41,277 nt of DNA, taken from assembly GCA_031276515.1 (NCBI GenBank), contig JAISMX010000040.1:1-41277 (forward strand), in the 5' to 3' direction. Source of the DNA: Eubacteriales Family XIII. Incertae Sedis bacterium. Its GTDB lineage: Bacteria; Bacillota; Clostridia; Peptostreptococcales; Anaerovoracaceae. Positions 1-10,473 of the stretch are shown in pieces. How positions within the stretch are numbered: position 1 is the stretch's first letter; the number at the start of each line of letters is the position of its first letter. The translations under genes and the position numbers were made by a program. The notes beneath the pieces were generated by a model. That model did not search any database, was not told where the DNA came from, and saw only the letters and a program-made list of their open reading frames with translations.

Positions 1-615
1 TCTATATTTTTTTAATTTTGATACGGATACCCGATCCCCATTTTTTTCAGATATTTTAAGCATATAATCATAAGCTGTTTTTACCGACTCAAATTGATTC
101 GATACTTGAGAAATACCAATGTACGCATAAAAAAGATCCGGGCGCAAAGAAGCGACATAAGCCCCAATCAGGCTGCCCCAGGATGATCCCATAAGATATA
201 TTTTTTCTTTGTCGAATCGTTTGCGCAAATAGTTTGCAACTTCGATTGTGTCATTTATCATCTGATTTAGGGTCATGGTTTCTCCGGGAATTTTCGGATG
301 ATAGGATATGCCCGCCCCACGTTCTTCCCACCAGCAAATAGTACACTCCTGTTCCAACAAAATTCTAAACTTTGAACCGAAAGCATATTCCGGTATACCG
401 GGACCGCCATGCACATATAAGATCACCGGATTTTTACTGTTTCTTCCTCGTATAATCATTCCTTGACTCATACCGCCAATAATCATGTGAGTGATTTCTG
501 AAACGCTTTCCGGAAGCATTTTGCCGTTTTCATCACGGAATGGATTGATTTTTCCCAATTGTATTACCTCTTGCATATCAAGCGCAGTGTTTTTTTCGTT
601 TGCGTTTACGGTCAT
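1..615 (-). CDS. Alpha/beta hydrolase (proline iminopeptidase-like), 3' end truncated by window edge
   Basis: Read by hand on the minus strand: MTVNANEKNTALDMQEVIQLGKINPFRDENGK...VILYVHGGPGIPEYAF...WWEERGAGIS...IYLMGSSWGSLIGAYVASLRPDLFYAYIG. HGGPG oxyanion motif and GSSWGS nucleophile elbow. Missing from the ORF track because no stop lies in the window. Confidence 0.8.
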   Translation of the reverse strand, partial: MTVNANEKNTALDMQEVIQLGKINPFRDENGKMLPESVSEITHMIIGGMSQGMIIRGRNSKNPVILYVHGGPGIPEYAFGSKFRILLEQECTICWWEERGAGISYHPKIPGETMTLNQMINDTIEVANYLRKRFDKEKIYLMGSSWGSLIGAYVASLRPDLFYAYIGISQVSNQFESVKTAYDYMLKISEKNGDRVSVSKLKKYR

Positions 616-804
616 CTCGATTCACATTCCTATGGACACAGTATAGCACAAGATGGCCAATATGCGCAACGCAACCCTTTCTTTTCCGGCAATTCGTGAA
701 ACGCAAGGGGGCGTGTGCAGAGCGCGCGGCGCGAAGCGCTTGCAAACGCCGGATTCCGTCCCCAAAAAACATAAAAATTCTCTCGAAAAAAATCAAAAAA
801 TGTC

Positions 805-833
805 TTGCAATATTTTTATTCGTGTAATATACT
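805..833 (+). promoter_or_regulatory. Sigma-70-type promoter of the S10 operon
   Basis: TTGCAA (805-810), 17 bp spacer, TATACT (828-833), about 115 bp upstream of rpsJ. Confidence 0.6.
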
Positions 834-947
834 GAAAAGGCTTGCGAAGAAAACCGCCGAAAAAGCGGCTTTTCGGCGCGCGGGACGCGGCAAACGGCGC
901 GCCGGCGCACGCGGCGAGACGGAAAGGTGCGAAAGCGGGAGGATGCA

Positions 948-1259
948 ATGAGCGAAAAGCAAAAGATCAGAATCAGACTGAAGGCCTACGACCACAAGAC
1001 GCTGGATCAGTCGGCGGCGCGCATCGTGGAAACGGCGAAAAAAACGGGCGCCGACGTCTCCGGACCCATTCCCCTTCCCACGGAGAAGGAGGTCGTGACG
1101 GTGCTGCGGGCCGTTCACAAGTACAAGGACTCCAGAGAGCAGTTCGAGCAGCGCACGCACAAGCGCCTGATCGACATTTACCATACGACTCCCAAGACGG
1201 TGGATTCGCTGATGAAGTTGGATCTGCCGGCCGGCGTGGATATAGAAATCAAATTATAA
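948..1259 (+). CDS. rpsJ: 30S ribosomal protein S10
   Basis: [47 protein letters not shown]; internal start chosen after GGGAGG RBS. Confidence 0.97.
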   Translation: MSEKQKIRIRLKAYDHKTLDQSAARIVETAKKTGADVSGPIPLPTEKEVVTVLRAVHKYKDSREQFEQRTHKRLIDIYHTTPKTVDSLMKLDLPAGVDIEIKL

Positions 1260-1349
1260 GACTTGTTTTTCACCTTAGTATGATTGACGCGCGCGCGAAA
1301 CGCGGCGCGAGCGGCAATCCGCTGCAAGAAAGGAATCGCAACCGGAATC

Positions 1350-1988
1350 ATGAAGACAATCTTGGGCAAGAAAATCGGGATGACGCAGATATTCGCGGAG
1401 AACGGCGAGGTCGTCCCCGTAACGGTCATCGAAGCCGGCCCCGTGTCGGTGATCCAAATCAAAACGAAGGAGACCGACGGCTACGACGCCGTGCAGGTCG
1501 GATACGGAGAGGTGAAGGAGCAGCGGCTCAACAAGCCGGAAAAGGGGCATTTCGCCAGATGGCGGGCGCCTTTCAAGAAGCACCTCGCCGAGATTCGTCT
1601 CGGCGAAGGCGAGAGCTACGAGCCGAACGCGGTCATCACGGTCGCCGACTTCGAGGCGGGAAGAAAGCTCGACGTCACGGGCATTTCCAAGGGCAAGGGT
1701 ACGCAGGGCAACATCAAGCGGCACGGCCATCACAGAGGACCCACGACGCACGGCTCGAAGCACAAGAGGCTGGCCGGCGCTCTGGCCGCCGGAACCTACC
1801 CCTCCCGCGTGTTCAAAGGCAACAAGGGCCCCGGCAGAATGGGCCGCGATACGGTCACGGTTCAAAACCTCCTGCTCGTGAAGGTCATACCGGAGAGGAA
1901 CCTCCTGCTCGTCAAGGGCGCGGTTCCCGGCAACAAAGGCGGCTTGCTGCGCATTCGATATGCGGTAAAAGGACAGGAGGATAAGTAG
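1350..1988 (+). CDS. rplC: 50S ribosomal protein L3
   Basis: MKTILGKKIGMTQIF...GTQGNIKRHGHHRGPTTHGSKHKR; start trimmed from ORF 1284. Confidence 0.97.
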   Translation: MKTILGKKIGMTQIFAENGEVVPVTVIEAGPVSVIQIKTKETDGYDAVQVGYGEVKEQRLNKPEKGHFARWRAPFKKHLAEIRLGEGESYEPNAVITVADFEAGRKLDVTGISKGKGTQGNIKRHGHHRGPTTHGSKHKRLAGALAAGTYPSRVFKGNKGPGRMGRDTVTVQNLLLVKVIPERNLLLVKGAVPGNKGGLLRIRYAVKGQEDK

Positions 1989-1990
1989 CG

Positions 1991-2647
1991 ATGGCAAAGG
2001 TACAGGTATTGACCATGTCCGGCGAGGCCGCGGGAGAGATTGAATTAAAGGATGAAGTCTTCGGCGTTGAAATCAACCAAAACGCCGTGTATGCCGTGGT
2101 CAAGAACTATCTGGCGAACCAAAGGCAGGGTACGCAATCCGCCAAGACGCGCGGCGAGGTTCGGGGCGGCGGCAAGAAACCCTTCCGTCAGAAGGGTACG
2201 GGCCGCGCGCGTCAGGGCAGCCGCGTATCGCCGAATCACATCGGCGGCGGCGTCGTGTTCGCGCCCAAGCCGCGCGACTACCGCTACACCCTGCCCAAGA
2301 AGCTGCGGCGGCTCGCGATGCGCTCGGCGCTGTCCTCAAAGGTCGCGGAAAAGGAGATCATCGTGCTGGACAGCTTGCACTTTGAGGCCCCCAAGACGAA
2401 GGACATGATCCGCGTTCTCGAAAACATCGGCGCCGCGAAAAAATCCTTGATCGTGCTGCCGGAAAAGGATGAAAACGTCATCCGTTCCGCGCACAACATC
2501 CCCGGCGTGCGAACGGCTCTCGTGACCACGATGAACGTGTACGAGATCATCCATCACACGAGCTTCATCGTCACGAAGGACGCCGTGGCCGGAATCGAAA
2601 CGCTGTTTTCCAAAAAGGATAGGTTCGAGGAGGTGTCGTCCGTATGA
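1991..2647 (+). CDS. rplD: 50S ribosomal protein L4
   Basis: [31 protein letters not shown] motif. Confidence 0.97.
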   Translation: MAKVQVLTMSGEAAGEIELKDEVFGVEINQNAVYAVVKNYLANQRQGTQSAKTRGEVRGGGKKPFRQKGTGRARQGSRVSPNHIGGGVVFAPKPRDYRYTLPKKLRRLAMRSALSSKVAEKEIIVLDSLHFEAPKTKDMIRVLENIGAAKKSLIVLPEKDENVIRSAHNIPGVRTALVTTMNVYEIIHHTSFIVTKDAVAGIETLFSKKDRFEEVSSV

Positions 2648-2934
2648 AATTGGCCTACGATATCATATTGAAGCCCGTAATCTCCGAGAGGAGCATGGAC
2701 GAGGCGCAGAACAAAAAATACACATTTAAGGTGGCGGTCGACGCGAACAAGACGGAAGTCAAACACGCGCTTGAGGAGATCTTCGGCATAGAGGTCAAGA
2801 AGGTCAACATCATGAACGTGAAAGGCAAGGTCAAGCGCATGGGCAAGAACGTCGGACGCACCGCCGCTTCCAAGAAAGCGATCGTAACCCTTACTCCCAA
2901 GAGCAAGGAGATCGAATTCTTCCAGGGCTTGTAA
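2644..2934 (+). CDS. rplW: 50S ribosomal protein L23
   Basis: [43 protein letters not shown]; 4 bp overlap with rplD. Confidence 0.97.
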   Translation: MKLAYDIILKPVISERSMDEAQNKKYTFKVAVDANKTEVKHALEEIFGIEVKKVNIMNVKGKVKRMGKNVGRTAASKKAIVTLTPKSKEIEFFQGL

Positions 2935-2951
2935 AAGGAGGGACGCGCGAT

Positions 2952-3785
2952 ATGGGCATAAGAAAATACAATCCGACCACCCCGGGACGCAGGGGCATGA
3001 CGGTTCTCACCTTCGATGAGATTACGACGGACAAGCCGCACAAGCCGCTTACGGTTACGCTGAAAAAGCACGCGGGCCGGAACGTGCGCGGCAAGATCAC
3101 CGTCCGCCACAGGGGCGGCGGCGTGCGCCACAAGTACAGGATCATAGATTTCAAGAGGAAAAAGGACGGCGTGCCGGGCCGCGTCGCGACGATAGAGTAC
3201 GATCCCAACAGGAGCGCCAACATCGCGCTGATCTTTTACGCGGACGGCGACAAGCGCTACATCATCGCGCCGAACAAGCTCAAGCCCGGCGACACGGTCG
3301 TATCGGGTCCGGACGCGGACATCCAGATCGGAAACGCGCTCCCGCTGAGCAACATACCCGTCGGCACCGTCATACACTGCATAGAGATGAAGCCCGGCAA
3401 GGGCGCGCAGATGGTGCGCGCGGCGGGCAACGGCGCGCAGCTCATGGCCAAGGAGGGCGATTACGCCTCGGTGCGGCTCCCCTCGGGCGAGGTCAGGCGC
3501 GTGCGCATAGAGTGCAGGGCCACCATCGGCGAGGTCGGCAATCTCGATCACGAGAACGTCAAGCTCGGCAAGGCCGGCAGAAAGCGCCACATGGGCTGGA
3601 GGCCCACCGTCAGAGGCAGCGTCATGAACCCGAACGACCATCCGCACGGCGGCGGCGAAGGCAAGGCGGGCATCGGGCGCGTCGGCCCCGTGACGCCGTG
3701 GGGACGCCCGGCGTTGGGGTACAAGACGAGGAAGAAGAATAAGCCTTCTGATAAATACATAGTCAAGAGGCGCAACCAGAAATAA
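2952..3785 (+). CDS. rplB: 50S ribosomal protein L2
   Basis: [18 protein letters not shown]...[34 protein letters not shown]. Confidence 0.98.
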   Translation: MGIRKYNPTTPGRRGMTVLTFDEITTDKPHKPLTVTLKKHAGRNVRGKITVRHRGGGVRHKYRIIDFKRKKDGVPGRVATIEYDPNRSANIALIFYADGDKRYIIAPNKLKPGDTVVSGPDADIQIGNALPLSNIPVGTVIHCIEMKPGKGAQMVRAAGNGAQLMAKEGDYASVRLPSGEVRRVRIECRATIGEVGNLDHENVKLGKAGRKRHMGWRPTVRGSVMNPNDHPHGGGEGKAGIGRVGPVTPWGRPALGYKTRKKNKPSDKYIVKRRNQK

Positions 3786-3807
3786 GTAACCAAAGGAGCG
3801 GGGAATC

Positions 3808-4089
3808 ATGAGCAGATCCTTGAAGAAGGGCCCATTCGTACATAAGAAGCTGCTGAAAGTCATAGACGCGATGAACGCGGCCAACGAGAAGAAGGTGATC
3901 AAGACCTGGTCGAGGCCTTCGACGATCTTTCCGCAGATGGTCGGACACACGATAGCCGTTCACGACGGGCGGCGCCACGTGCCGGTGTACATCACCGAGG
4001 ACATGGTGGGCCACAGGCTCGGCGAATTCGCCCCCACGCGCAACTATCGCGGACACGCGTCGGACAAGTCGTCTAAGGTCAGAAGATGA
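3808..4089 (+). CDS. rpsS: 30S ribosomal protein S19
   Basis: [16 protein letters not shown]...[17 protein letters not shown]. Confidence 0.98.
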   Translation: MSRSLKKGPFVHKKLLKVIDAMNAANEKKVIKTWSRPSTIFPQMVGHTIAVHDGRRHVPVYITEDMVGHRLGEFAPTRNYRGHASDKSSKVRR

Positions 4090-4158
4090 GCCGGAAGGCT
4101 TGGAACCGCGTTCCAAACCCCTTTTCACGGCGGTGAAACGATATATTTTCATGCGGAT

Positions 4159-4527
4159 ATGGGCCGAAAGGCCGCAATGGAGGCAAATATGGAAGCAAGG
4201 GCGATTGCCAAATACATCCGAGTCTCTCCGATCAAGCTCAAGCCCGTCGTCGATCTGGTGCGGGGCAAGGACTTGAAGGAAGCGTTGACCATACTCAAAT
4301 TTACCCCCGGAAAGGGTTCCGAAATCGTCGAGAAGGTTGTGAAATCCGCCGCGGCGAACGCGGAGAACAACTTCGACATGAACCCGGACGACCTGTACGT
4401 GGCGGAGGTGTACGCAAACAAGGGTCCCACGATGAAAAGATGGCGCGCGGGCGCGCAGGGCAGGGCGTCCAAAATTCTGAAAAGAAGCAGCCATGTGGGC
4501 GTCACGCTGAAGGAGAAGGAGAGCTGA
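4159..4527 (+). CDS. rplV: 50S ribosomal protein L22
   Basis: [27 protein letters not shown]...[20 protein letters not shown]; true start may be an internal Met (4177 or 4189). Confidence 0.95.
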   Translation: MGRKAAMEANMEARAIAKYIRVSPIKLKPVVDLVRGKDLKEALTILKFTPGKGSEIVEKVVKSAAANAENNFDMNPDDLYVAEVYANKGPTMKRWRAGAQGRASKILKRSSHVGVTLKEKES

Positions 4528-4528
4528 T

Positions 4529-5440
4529 ATGGGTCAGAAGGTAAGCCCGCACGGTCTGAGAGTGGGGATCATAAAAGACTGGGATTCCAAGTGGTATGCG
4601 GACAAAGCGCATTTCGCGGATTTTCTGATCGAGGACAACAAAGTCAGGGAATACGTCAAAAGAAAACTCTATGCGGCGGGCGTATCGAGGGTTCTGATCG
4701 AGAGAGCGGCCGACAACAAGATCAAGCTGACGGTGCTCACGGACAAGCCGGGCATGGTGATCGGCCGGTCGGGCGACGGCGTCGATGAGCTGCGCAAGCC
4801 CATCGAGAAGATGACGAAAAAATCCGTCTCCATCAACATAGTGGAAATCCGCAGGGCCGAGCTCGACGCCAAGCTCACGGCGGAGAACATCGCGCAAGCG
4901 CTGGAAAAGAGGATATCCTTCAGGCGGGCCATGAAGCAGGCCATCGGACGCACGATGAAAGCCGGCGCCAAGGGCGTCAAGGTTCTCGTCGCGGGACGTC
5001 TCGGCGGCGCGGAAATCGCGCGGAGCGAAAAATACAGCGAGGGCAACGTCCCCCTGCACACGCTCAGGGCGGACATAGATTACGGATTCGCCGAAGCGGA
5101 CACGACCTACGGAAAGATCGGCGTCAAGGTGTGGATCAACCACGGAGAGATACTCGAAAAGGGCCTCAAAAACCCGATTCCCGAGGAGAAGCGCGAAGCG
5201 AGCGGAGGCCGGCGCGAACGAACGGATCGCGGCGAGCGCCGTCCGCGCAGGGACGGAGATCGCCCGCGCGGCGACCGCCCGCGCAGGGACGGCCCCGGCC
5301 GAAACGCGCGCGACGGCAGACCCGAGATTTCGCGGGCCGTGAATCCCAGAATGCGAAAGGCTCCGCCAAAGCCCGCTCCCGCGCCCGCGGAAGCCGCTCC
5401 CGCGGAAACCGCCGGACCCGAGACGGCGCCTAAGGAATAG
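4529..5440 (+). CDS. rpsC: 30S ribosomal protein S3 with long low-complexity C-terminal extension
   Basis: [25 protein letters not shown]...[22 protein letters not shown]; followed by an R/G/D-rich then P/A/E-rich tail. Confidence 0.96.
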   Translation: MGQKVSPHGLRVGIIKDWDSKWYADKAHFADFLIEDNKVREYVKRKLYAAGVSRVLIERAADNKIKLTVLTDKPGMVIGRSGDGVDELRKPIEKMTKKSVSINIVEIRRAELDAKLTAENIAQALEKRISFRRAMKQAIGRTMKAGAKGVKVLVAGRLGGAEIARSEKYSEGNVPLHTLRADIDYGFAEADTTYGKIGVKVWINHGEILEKGLKNPIPEEKREASGGRRERTDRGERRPRRDGDRPRGDRPRRDGPGRNARDGRPEISRAVNPRMRKAPPKPAPAPAEAAPAETAGPETAPKE

Positions 5441-5479
5441 GAAGAACAACGCAGAACAGTTGAAGGAGGTACAACTATC

Positions 5480-5914
5480 ATGTTGATGCCAAAACGCGTA
5501 AAGCGCAGAAGGGTTCATCGCGGCAGAATGAAAGGCGTGGCCACGAAGGGCAATACGATCACATACGGCTCGTTCGGATTGATTGCGACGGATCGCGGCT
5601 GGATCACTTCCAACCAGATAGAGGCGGCCCGTATCGCGATGACGCGATCCATCAAGAGGGGCGGCAAGGTGTTCATCAAGATCTTCCCGCACAAGTCGGT
5701 CACGAAGAAGCCCGCCGAGGTTCGCATGGGTTCCGGCAAGGGCGCGCCCGAATTTTGGGTGGCGGTCGTGAAGCCGGGCCGCGTCATGTTTGAGCTCGAG
5801 GGCGTCACCGAGGCCCAGGCGCGAGAAGCCATGCGGCTTGCGGCTCACAAACTCCCTGTAAAGTGCAGATTTGCCTTGAAGGGCGAAGAATTGGCGGAGG
5901 GCGGTGAAGCGTAG
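5480..5914 (+). CDS. rplP: 50S ribosomal protein L16
   Basis: [24 protein letters not shown]...[35 protein letters not shown]. Confidence 0.97.
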   Translation: MLMPKRVKRRRVHRGRMKGVATKGNTITYGSFGLIATDRGWITSNQIEAARIAMTRSIKRGGKVFIKIFPHKSVTKKPAEVRMGSGKGAPEFWVAVVKPGRVMFELEGVTEAQAREAMRLAAHKLPVKCRFALKGEELAEGGEA

Positions 5915-6118
5915 ATGAAAATAGAGAAGATCAGGGAACTGAGCGCCGCGGAACTCAGCAACGAGCTTGTGAAGATGAAGAAGGAATTGTTCAACCTGCG
6001 TTTCCAGCACGTGACGGGGCAGCTCGAAAATCCCATCAAGATGCGCGATGTCAAAAAAGCCATAGCCCGGGTGAAGACCGTGATCCGGGAGAATGAGATC
6101 AAAAACGCGAAGGCCTGA
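5915..6118 (+). CDS. rpmC: 50S ribosomal protein L29
   Basis: [57 protein letters not shown]. Confidence 0.96.
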   Translation: MKIEKIRELSAAELSNELVKMKKELFNLRFQHVTGQLENPIKMRDVKKAIARVKTVIRENEIKNAKA

Positions 6119-6129
6119 TACGAGGGAGG

Positions 6130-6402
6130 ATGTGCAAGATGGTGGCGGAAGACAGAAACAGGAGAAAGACCAGAGTCGGCCTTGTCGTGAGCGACAAGAT
6201 GGACAAGACCATAGTCGTCGCGGTCGAGGACTTCGTCAGGCATTCCCTGTACGGAAAGGCCGTGAAGCGGACGAAGAAATTCAAGGCGCATGACGAGGAA
6301 AACCAATGCAACATCGGCGATAAGGTGAGAATTATGGAGACGAGGCCGCTGTCCAAGGACAAGCGCTGGCGCCTTGTGAACATAGTCGAAAAGGTGAAAT
6401 AG
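6130..6402 (+). CDS. rpsQ: 30S ribosomal protein S17
   Basis: [28 protein letters not shown]...[23 protein letters not shown]. Confidence 0.97.
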   Translation: MCKMVAEDRNRRKTRVGLVVSDKMDKTIVVAVEDFVRHSLYGKAVKRTKKFKAHDEENQCNIGDKVRIMETRPLSKDKRWRLVNIVEKVK

Positions 6403-6413
6403 GAGGCGTCACA

Positions 6414-6782
6414 ATGATTCAGACGGAAACCAGACTGCGCGTCGCCGACAATTCCGGAGCGAAGGAAGTCCTTTGCATCCGCATTCTCGGCGGAACCGGC
6501 CGCAAGTACGCGAACATCGGCGACATCATCGTGTGCGCCGTCAAGCAGGCCACGCCGGGCGGCGTCGTCAAGAAGGGCGAAGTCGTGAAAGCGGTCGTGG
6601 TGAGAACCAAGACCGGCGCCCGCCGCGCGGACGGCAGCTATGTGAAGTTCGACCAGAACGCGGCCGTCATCATCAAAGAGGACAAGAATCCCGTCGGCAC
6701 CCGCATATTCGGCCCTGTGGCGAGGGAACTTCGCGAGAAGAGCTTTATGAAAATCGTGTCCTTGGCGCCGGAAGTATTGTAG
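6414..6782 (+). CDS. rplN: 50S ribosomal protein L14
   Basis: [27 protein letters not shown]...[24 protein letters not shown]. Confidence 0.98.
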   Translation: MIQTETRLRVADNSGAKEVLCIRILGGTGRKYANIGDIIVCAVKQATPGGVVKKGEVVKAVVVRTKTGARRADGSYVKFDQNAAVIIKEDKNPVGTRIFGPVARELREKSFMKIVSLAPEVL

Positions 6783-6795
6783 GAGGTGCGAGGCG

Positions 6796-7101
6796 ATGCG
6801 AATTAAAAAGGACGACACCGTACAGGTCATTACGGGCAAGGACAAGGGCAAGCGGGGCAAGGTTCTGAAGGCGATGCCCAAGATACACAAGATCATCGTG
6901 GAAGGCGTGAACGTTCAGACGAAGCACGCGAAGCAGACGCGGAAGGCCCCGAGCGAGATCAAACATCAGGAAGGTCCGATCGACGTGTCAAACGTCATGT
7001 ACTACGACGGCAAGGCGAAGGCGCCGACGCGAATCGGTTACCGCTTTGAGGACGGCAAGAAGATCAGGATTTCCAAAAAAACGGGCGAGGCCATCGATTA
7101 G
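6796..7101 (+). CDS. rplX: 50S ribosomal protein L24
   Basis: [44 protein letters not shown] (KOW motif). Confidence 0.97.
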   Translation: MRIKKDDTVQVITGKDKGKRGKVLKAMPKIHKIIVEGVNVQTKHAKQTRKAPSEIKHQEGPIDVSNVMYYDGKAKAPTRIGYRFEDGKKIRISKKTGEAID

Positions 7102-7118
7102 GAAGGGAGGAATGTGTC

Positions 7119-7661
7119 TTGGCGGCAAGAATGAAAGAAGCATATCTGAAAGAAGCCTTTCCTGCTTTGCGCGAAAAGTTTCATTACAAAAATCCGATGC
7201 AGGTTCCAAAATTGGAAAAGATCACGATCAACATGGGCCTCGGGGAAGCGAAGGACAACGCGAAGCTCATGGAGACGGCCGTGGAGGAGCTTGCGCTCAT
7301 CAGCGGACAGCGTCCCATCGTGACGAAAGCGAAGAAGTCAATAGCGAACTTCAAGGTGAGACAGGGCATGTCCGTGGGCTGCAAGGTTACGCTCCGGGGC
7401 GAAAACATGTATCTGTTCGCGGACAAGTTCTTCAATATCGTGCTGCCCCGCGTGCGCGACTTCAGAGGGGTGAACAAGAACTCCTTCGACGGGCGCGGCA
7501 ACTACGCGCTCGGCGTCAAAGAGCAGTCCATATTTCCCGAGATCGTCTACGACAGGGTGGACAAGGTCAAGGGCATGAACATCATCTTCACGACTTCGGC
7601 AAAAACCGACGAAGAAGCCGCCGCGCTGCTGTCTTTGCTCGGTATGCCGTTTGAGAAATAG
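7119..7661 (+). CDS. rplE: 50S ribosomal protein L5
   Basis: TTG start; [20 protein letters not shown]...[21 protein letters not shown]. Confidence 0.97.
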   Translation: MAARMKEAYLKEAFPALREKFHYKNPMQVPKLEKITINMGLGEAKDNAKLMETAVEELALISGQRPIVTKAKKSIANFKVRQGMSVGCKVTLRGENMYLFADKFFNIVLPRVRDFRGVNKNSFDGRGNYALGVKEQSIFPEIVYDRVDKVKGMNIIFTTSAKTDEEAAALLSLLGMPFEK

Positions 7662-7673
7662 GGAGGAAAGGTC

Positions 7674-7859
7674 ATGGCAAAGACTTCTCAAAAGGTCAGA
7701 CAGCAGAGAAAACCCAAGTTTCCGACGCGGGCGTACACGAGATGCCGCATATGCGGACGGCCGCATTCGGTGCTCAGGAAATACGGCATATGCAGGATCT
7801 GTTTCAGGGAACTTGCGTATAAAGGAGAAATTCCCGGCGTCAAGAAGGCGAGCTGGTAA
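7674..7859 (+). CDS. rpsN: 30S ribosomal protein S14 type Z (zinc-binding)
   Basis: [40 protein letters not shown]; two CxxC motifs. Confidence 0.97.
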   Translation: MAKTSQKVRQQRKPKFPTRAYTRCRICGRPHSVLRKYGICRICFRELAYKGEIPGVKKASW

Positions 7860-7878
7860 TAGGTACATTAGGAGGTGC

Positions 7879-8283
7879 ATGGCAGTGACAATGACTGACC
7901 CCATTGCGGATATGCTCACAAGGATCCGGAACGCGAATACGGTGGGACACACGACCGTGGACGTTCCCTCGTCGAAGATGAAGAAATCCATAGCCGGAAT
8001 TTTGTCGGCCGAGGGTTATATCAAGGGCTTCGACGTGATCGAGGACGACAAGCAGGGCGTGTTGCGCATTCAGATGAAGTACGGCGCCGGCAAGGAAAAG
8101 GTGATCAGCGGCATCAAGAAAATATCGAAGCCGGGATTGAGGGTGTACGCCAAGGCGGACGACGTACCCAAGGTGCTCGGCGGTCTTGGCATAGCCATTA
8201 TTTCCACTTCCAACGGCGTAATCAGCGACAAGGAAGCCCGCAAACTCGGCGTGGGCGGCGAAGTGATCTGTTATGTTTGGTAG
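7879..8283 (+). CDS. rpsH: 30S ribosomal protein S8
   Basis: [35 protein letters not shown]...[27 protein letters not shown]; start trimmed from ORF 7651. Confidence 0.97.
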   Translation: MAVTMTDPIADMLTRIRNANTVGHTTVDVPSSKMKKSIAGILSAEGYIKGFDVIEDDKQGVLRIQMKYGAGKEKVISGIKKISKPGLRVYAKADDVPKVLGGLGIAIISTSNGVISDKEARKLGVGGEVICYVW

Positions 8284-8294
8284 GAGGAACGGAA

Positions 8295-8837
8295 ATGTCG
8301 AGAATCGGTAAAATGCCCGTCGAGATCCCCGCCGGCGTAGAGATCAAGGTGGACGCGGACAATACGGTTTCCGTGAAGGGTCCAAAAGGGGAGCTGAAGG
8401 AGAAGATCAGCAAGCTGATCGGCGTCGAATTGAAGGACGGCGCGATTCTTGTGACGCGCGCGGGCGACGACAAGGCCGCTCGCTCCGCTCACGGGCTGTC
8501 GCGAAGTCTCATCGCCAACATGGTGACGGGCGTCACGGCGGGTTTTGAAAGAAAACTGCAGATCAGCGGGGTCGGCTACCAGGCCGAAAAGAAGGGAGAC
8601 GCGCTCGTTTTGAGCCTCGGCTACTCCCATCCCGTCGAACTCAAAGACCCCGAAGGAATTTCGACGGAGACGCCGAGCCCCACGGAAATCCTCGTGCGGG
8701 GGATCAGCAAGTCCGAGGTGGGCAACTACGCCGCCGTCGTGCGGGCCTGGCGTCCCCCGGAGCCTTACAAGGGCAAGGGCGTTCGCTATGAGAAAGAAGT
8801 GATCCGCAGAAAAGAAGGAAAGACCGGCAAGAAGTAG
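8295..8837 (+). CDS. rplF: 50S ribosomal protein L6
   Basis: MSRIGKMPVEIPAGVEIKVDADNTVSVKGPKGEL. Confidence 0.97.
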   Translation: MSRIGKMPVEIPAGVEIKVDADNTVSVKGPKGELKEKISKLIGVELKDGAILVTRAGDDKAARSAHGLSRSLIANMVTGVTAGFERKLQISGVGYQAEKKGDALVLSLGYSHPVELKDPEGISTETPSPTEILVRGISKSEVGNYAAVVRAWRPPEPYKGKGVRYEKEVIRRKEGKTGKK

Positions 8838-8851
8838 GAGGATGAGATAAG

Positions 8852-9217
8852 GTGGCGAAGGAAAGCAGAAACGACAAGCGCCTCGCGCGGCACAGGCGGA
8901 TCAGAAAGACCTTGCGCGGCACTCCCGAAAAGCCGAGGATGTGCGTGTTCAAAAGCCTGAAAAACATGTCCGTTCAGATCATAGACGACGTGAGCGGCTC
9001 GACGTTGGTAACGGCTTCCACGTTGGAAAAGGATATACGCGCCAAGATCAAAAGCGGCGGCAACAAAGAGGCCGCGGGGCTGGTCGGCGAGGCCATAGCG
9101 AAAAAATCGATAGAAAAAGGCATCCGCGAGGTCGCGTTCGACAGGGGCGGCTTCCTCTACCACGGCAGGGTGAAGGAGTTGGCCGACAAGGCGCGCGAAG
9201 CCGGGCTGAAATTCTAA
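8852..9217 (+). CDS. rplR: 50S ribosomal protein L18
   Basis: GTG start; [34 protein letters not shown]...[25 protein letters not shown]. Confidence 0.97.
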   Translation: MAKESRNDKRLARHRRIRKTLRGTPEKPRMCVFKSLKNMSVQIIDDVSGSTLVTASTLEKDIRAKIKSGGNKEAAGLVGEAIAKKSIEKGIREVAFDRGGFLYHGRVKELADKAREAGLKF

Positions 9218-9229
9218 GGAGGGCATGTT

Positions 9230-9739
9230 ATGATACGGCAGAATACCATCGACGCGTCCGGCATGGAGCTCAAGGAGTCCATAGTCAGCATCAGGCGCGT
9301 CGCCAAGACGGTGAAGGGCGGCAGAAACATGCGGTTCAGCGTGACCGTCGCGGTCGGCGACGAGGCGGGACACGTGGGTGTCGGACTCGGAAAGGCGCGC
9401 GAGATACCGGAGGCCGTCCGCAAGGCCATAGAGGACGCGAAGAAGAAGCTGATACGCGTTCCGATGGTCGGCACCACGATTCCCCACAGGTCGCTCGGCA
9501 TATTCGGCGCGGGTCAAGTGCTCATTATCCCCGCGGCGCCCGGCACGGGCGTCATCGCGGGCAGTTCGGTGCGCACGGTGCTCGAACTCGCGGGCGTGAA
9601 GGATGTGCGCGCCAAGTCCATCGGCTCGAACAACGCGGGCAACATGGCCGGCGCGACGATAGAAGGCTTGCGCGAGCTCAAGACCGTCGAACAGATCAGC
9701 AGACTCAGAGGCAAGACGAAGGAAGAAATCTTAGGATAG
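9230..9739 (+). CDS. rpsE: 30S ribosomal protein S5
   Basis: [41 protein letters not shown]...[35 protein letters not shown]. Confidence 0.98.
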   Translation: MIRQNTIDASGMELKESIVSIRRVAKTVKGGRNMRFSVTVAVGDEAGHVGVGLGKAREIPEAVRKAIEDAKKKLIRVPMVGTTIPHRSLGIFGAGQVLIIPAAPGTGVIAGSSVRTVLELAGVKDVRAKSIGSNNAGNMAGATIEGLRELKTVEQISRLRGKTKEEILG

Positions 9740-9752
9740 GAGGTTGGGCGAA

Positions 9753-9947
9753 ATGTCGGACAAGCTCATCAGAATCAAGCTCACGAAGAGTACCATCGGC
9801 GCCCTTCCCACCCAGAGGAGGACGGTCGAAGCGCTGGGGCTGCGGAAGATGCAAAGCGAGGTCGAATTGCCGGATACGCCGCAGACGCGCGGCGCCGTCC
9901 GGAAGGTCAGGCATCTCGTCACGGTGACGGACGCGCCGGACGCGTAG
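9753..9947 (+). CDS. rpmD: 50S ribosomal protein L30
   Basis: MSDKLIRIKLTKSTIGALPTQRRTVEALGLRKMQSEVELPDTPQTRGAVRKVRHLVTV. Confidence 0.95.
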   Translation: MSDKLIRIKLTKSTIGALPTQRRTVEALGLRKMQSEVELPDTPQTRGAVRKVRHLVTVTDAPDA

Positions 9948-9972
9948 CGGATAAGCAGTAAGGGGAAAGACT

Positions 9973-10473
9973 ATGAAATTGCATGAATTAAGAAAGCCGG
10001 CCGGCTCGACGAAGGCCCCCAAACGCAAGGGAAGAGGCAGGGCGACGGGTCAGGGCAAGACCGCCGGCCGCGGCATGAACGGCCAGAATTCGAGGAGCGG
10101 CGGCGGTACGCGGCCGGGCTTTGAGGGCGGTCAAATGCCTCTGTACAGGCGCATACCCAAGAGAGGCTTCACGAACATATGGAAGAAAGAGTACGCGATC
10201 GTGAACGTCGGAGATCTCAATCGCTTCGAGGACGGCTCGGTGATCACGCCGGAACTTCTGCTCAAATACCGCATCGTGCGGAAACCGCTCGACGGCGTAA
10301 AGATTCTCGGCGAAGGCAGCCTTGAAAAGAAGCTCACCGTAAAGGCGCACAAATTCAGCAAGAGCGCCTTGGAGAAGATCGAGGCCGCGGGCGGCAAGGC
10401 GGAGGAACTCGAGGTTCCCGCCGCCAAGGAAGGGACCGAGGCCGCCGGCAAGGCAGAGGTGGTCTCGGTATGA
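9973..10473 (+). CDS. rplO: 50S ribosomal protein L15
   Basis: [66 protein letters not shown]. Confidence 0.97.
   Translation: MKLHELRKPAGSTKAPKRKGRGRATGQGKTAGRGMNGQNSRSGGGTRPGFEGGQMPLYRRIPKRGFTNIWKKEYAIVNVGDLNRFEDGSVITPELLLKYRIVRKPLDGVKILGEGSLEKKLTVKAHKFSKSALEKIEAAGGKAEELEVPAAKEGTEAAGKAEVVSV

Noticed and set aside
5220-5330. Arg-rich rpsC tail DNA as a CRISPR or satellite repeat
   Set aside because: The repeats are short, imperfect and in frame with a protein tail; there is no repeat-spacer periodicity.
4502-6010. Long minus-strand ORF (502 aa) antisense to rpsC/rplP
   Set aside because: It overlaps conserved ribosomal genes and its translation is R/H/L-rich with no motifs. GC-rich third positions create such shadow ORFs. 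Same verdict for 2655-3950, 3763-4494 and 842-1984.
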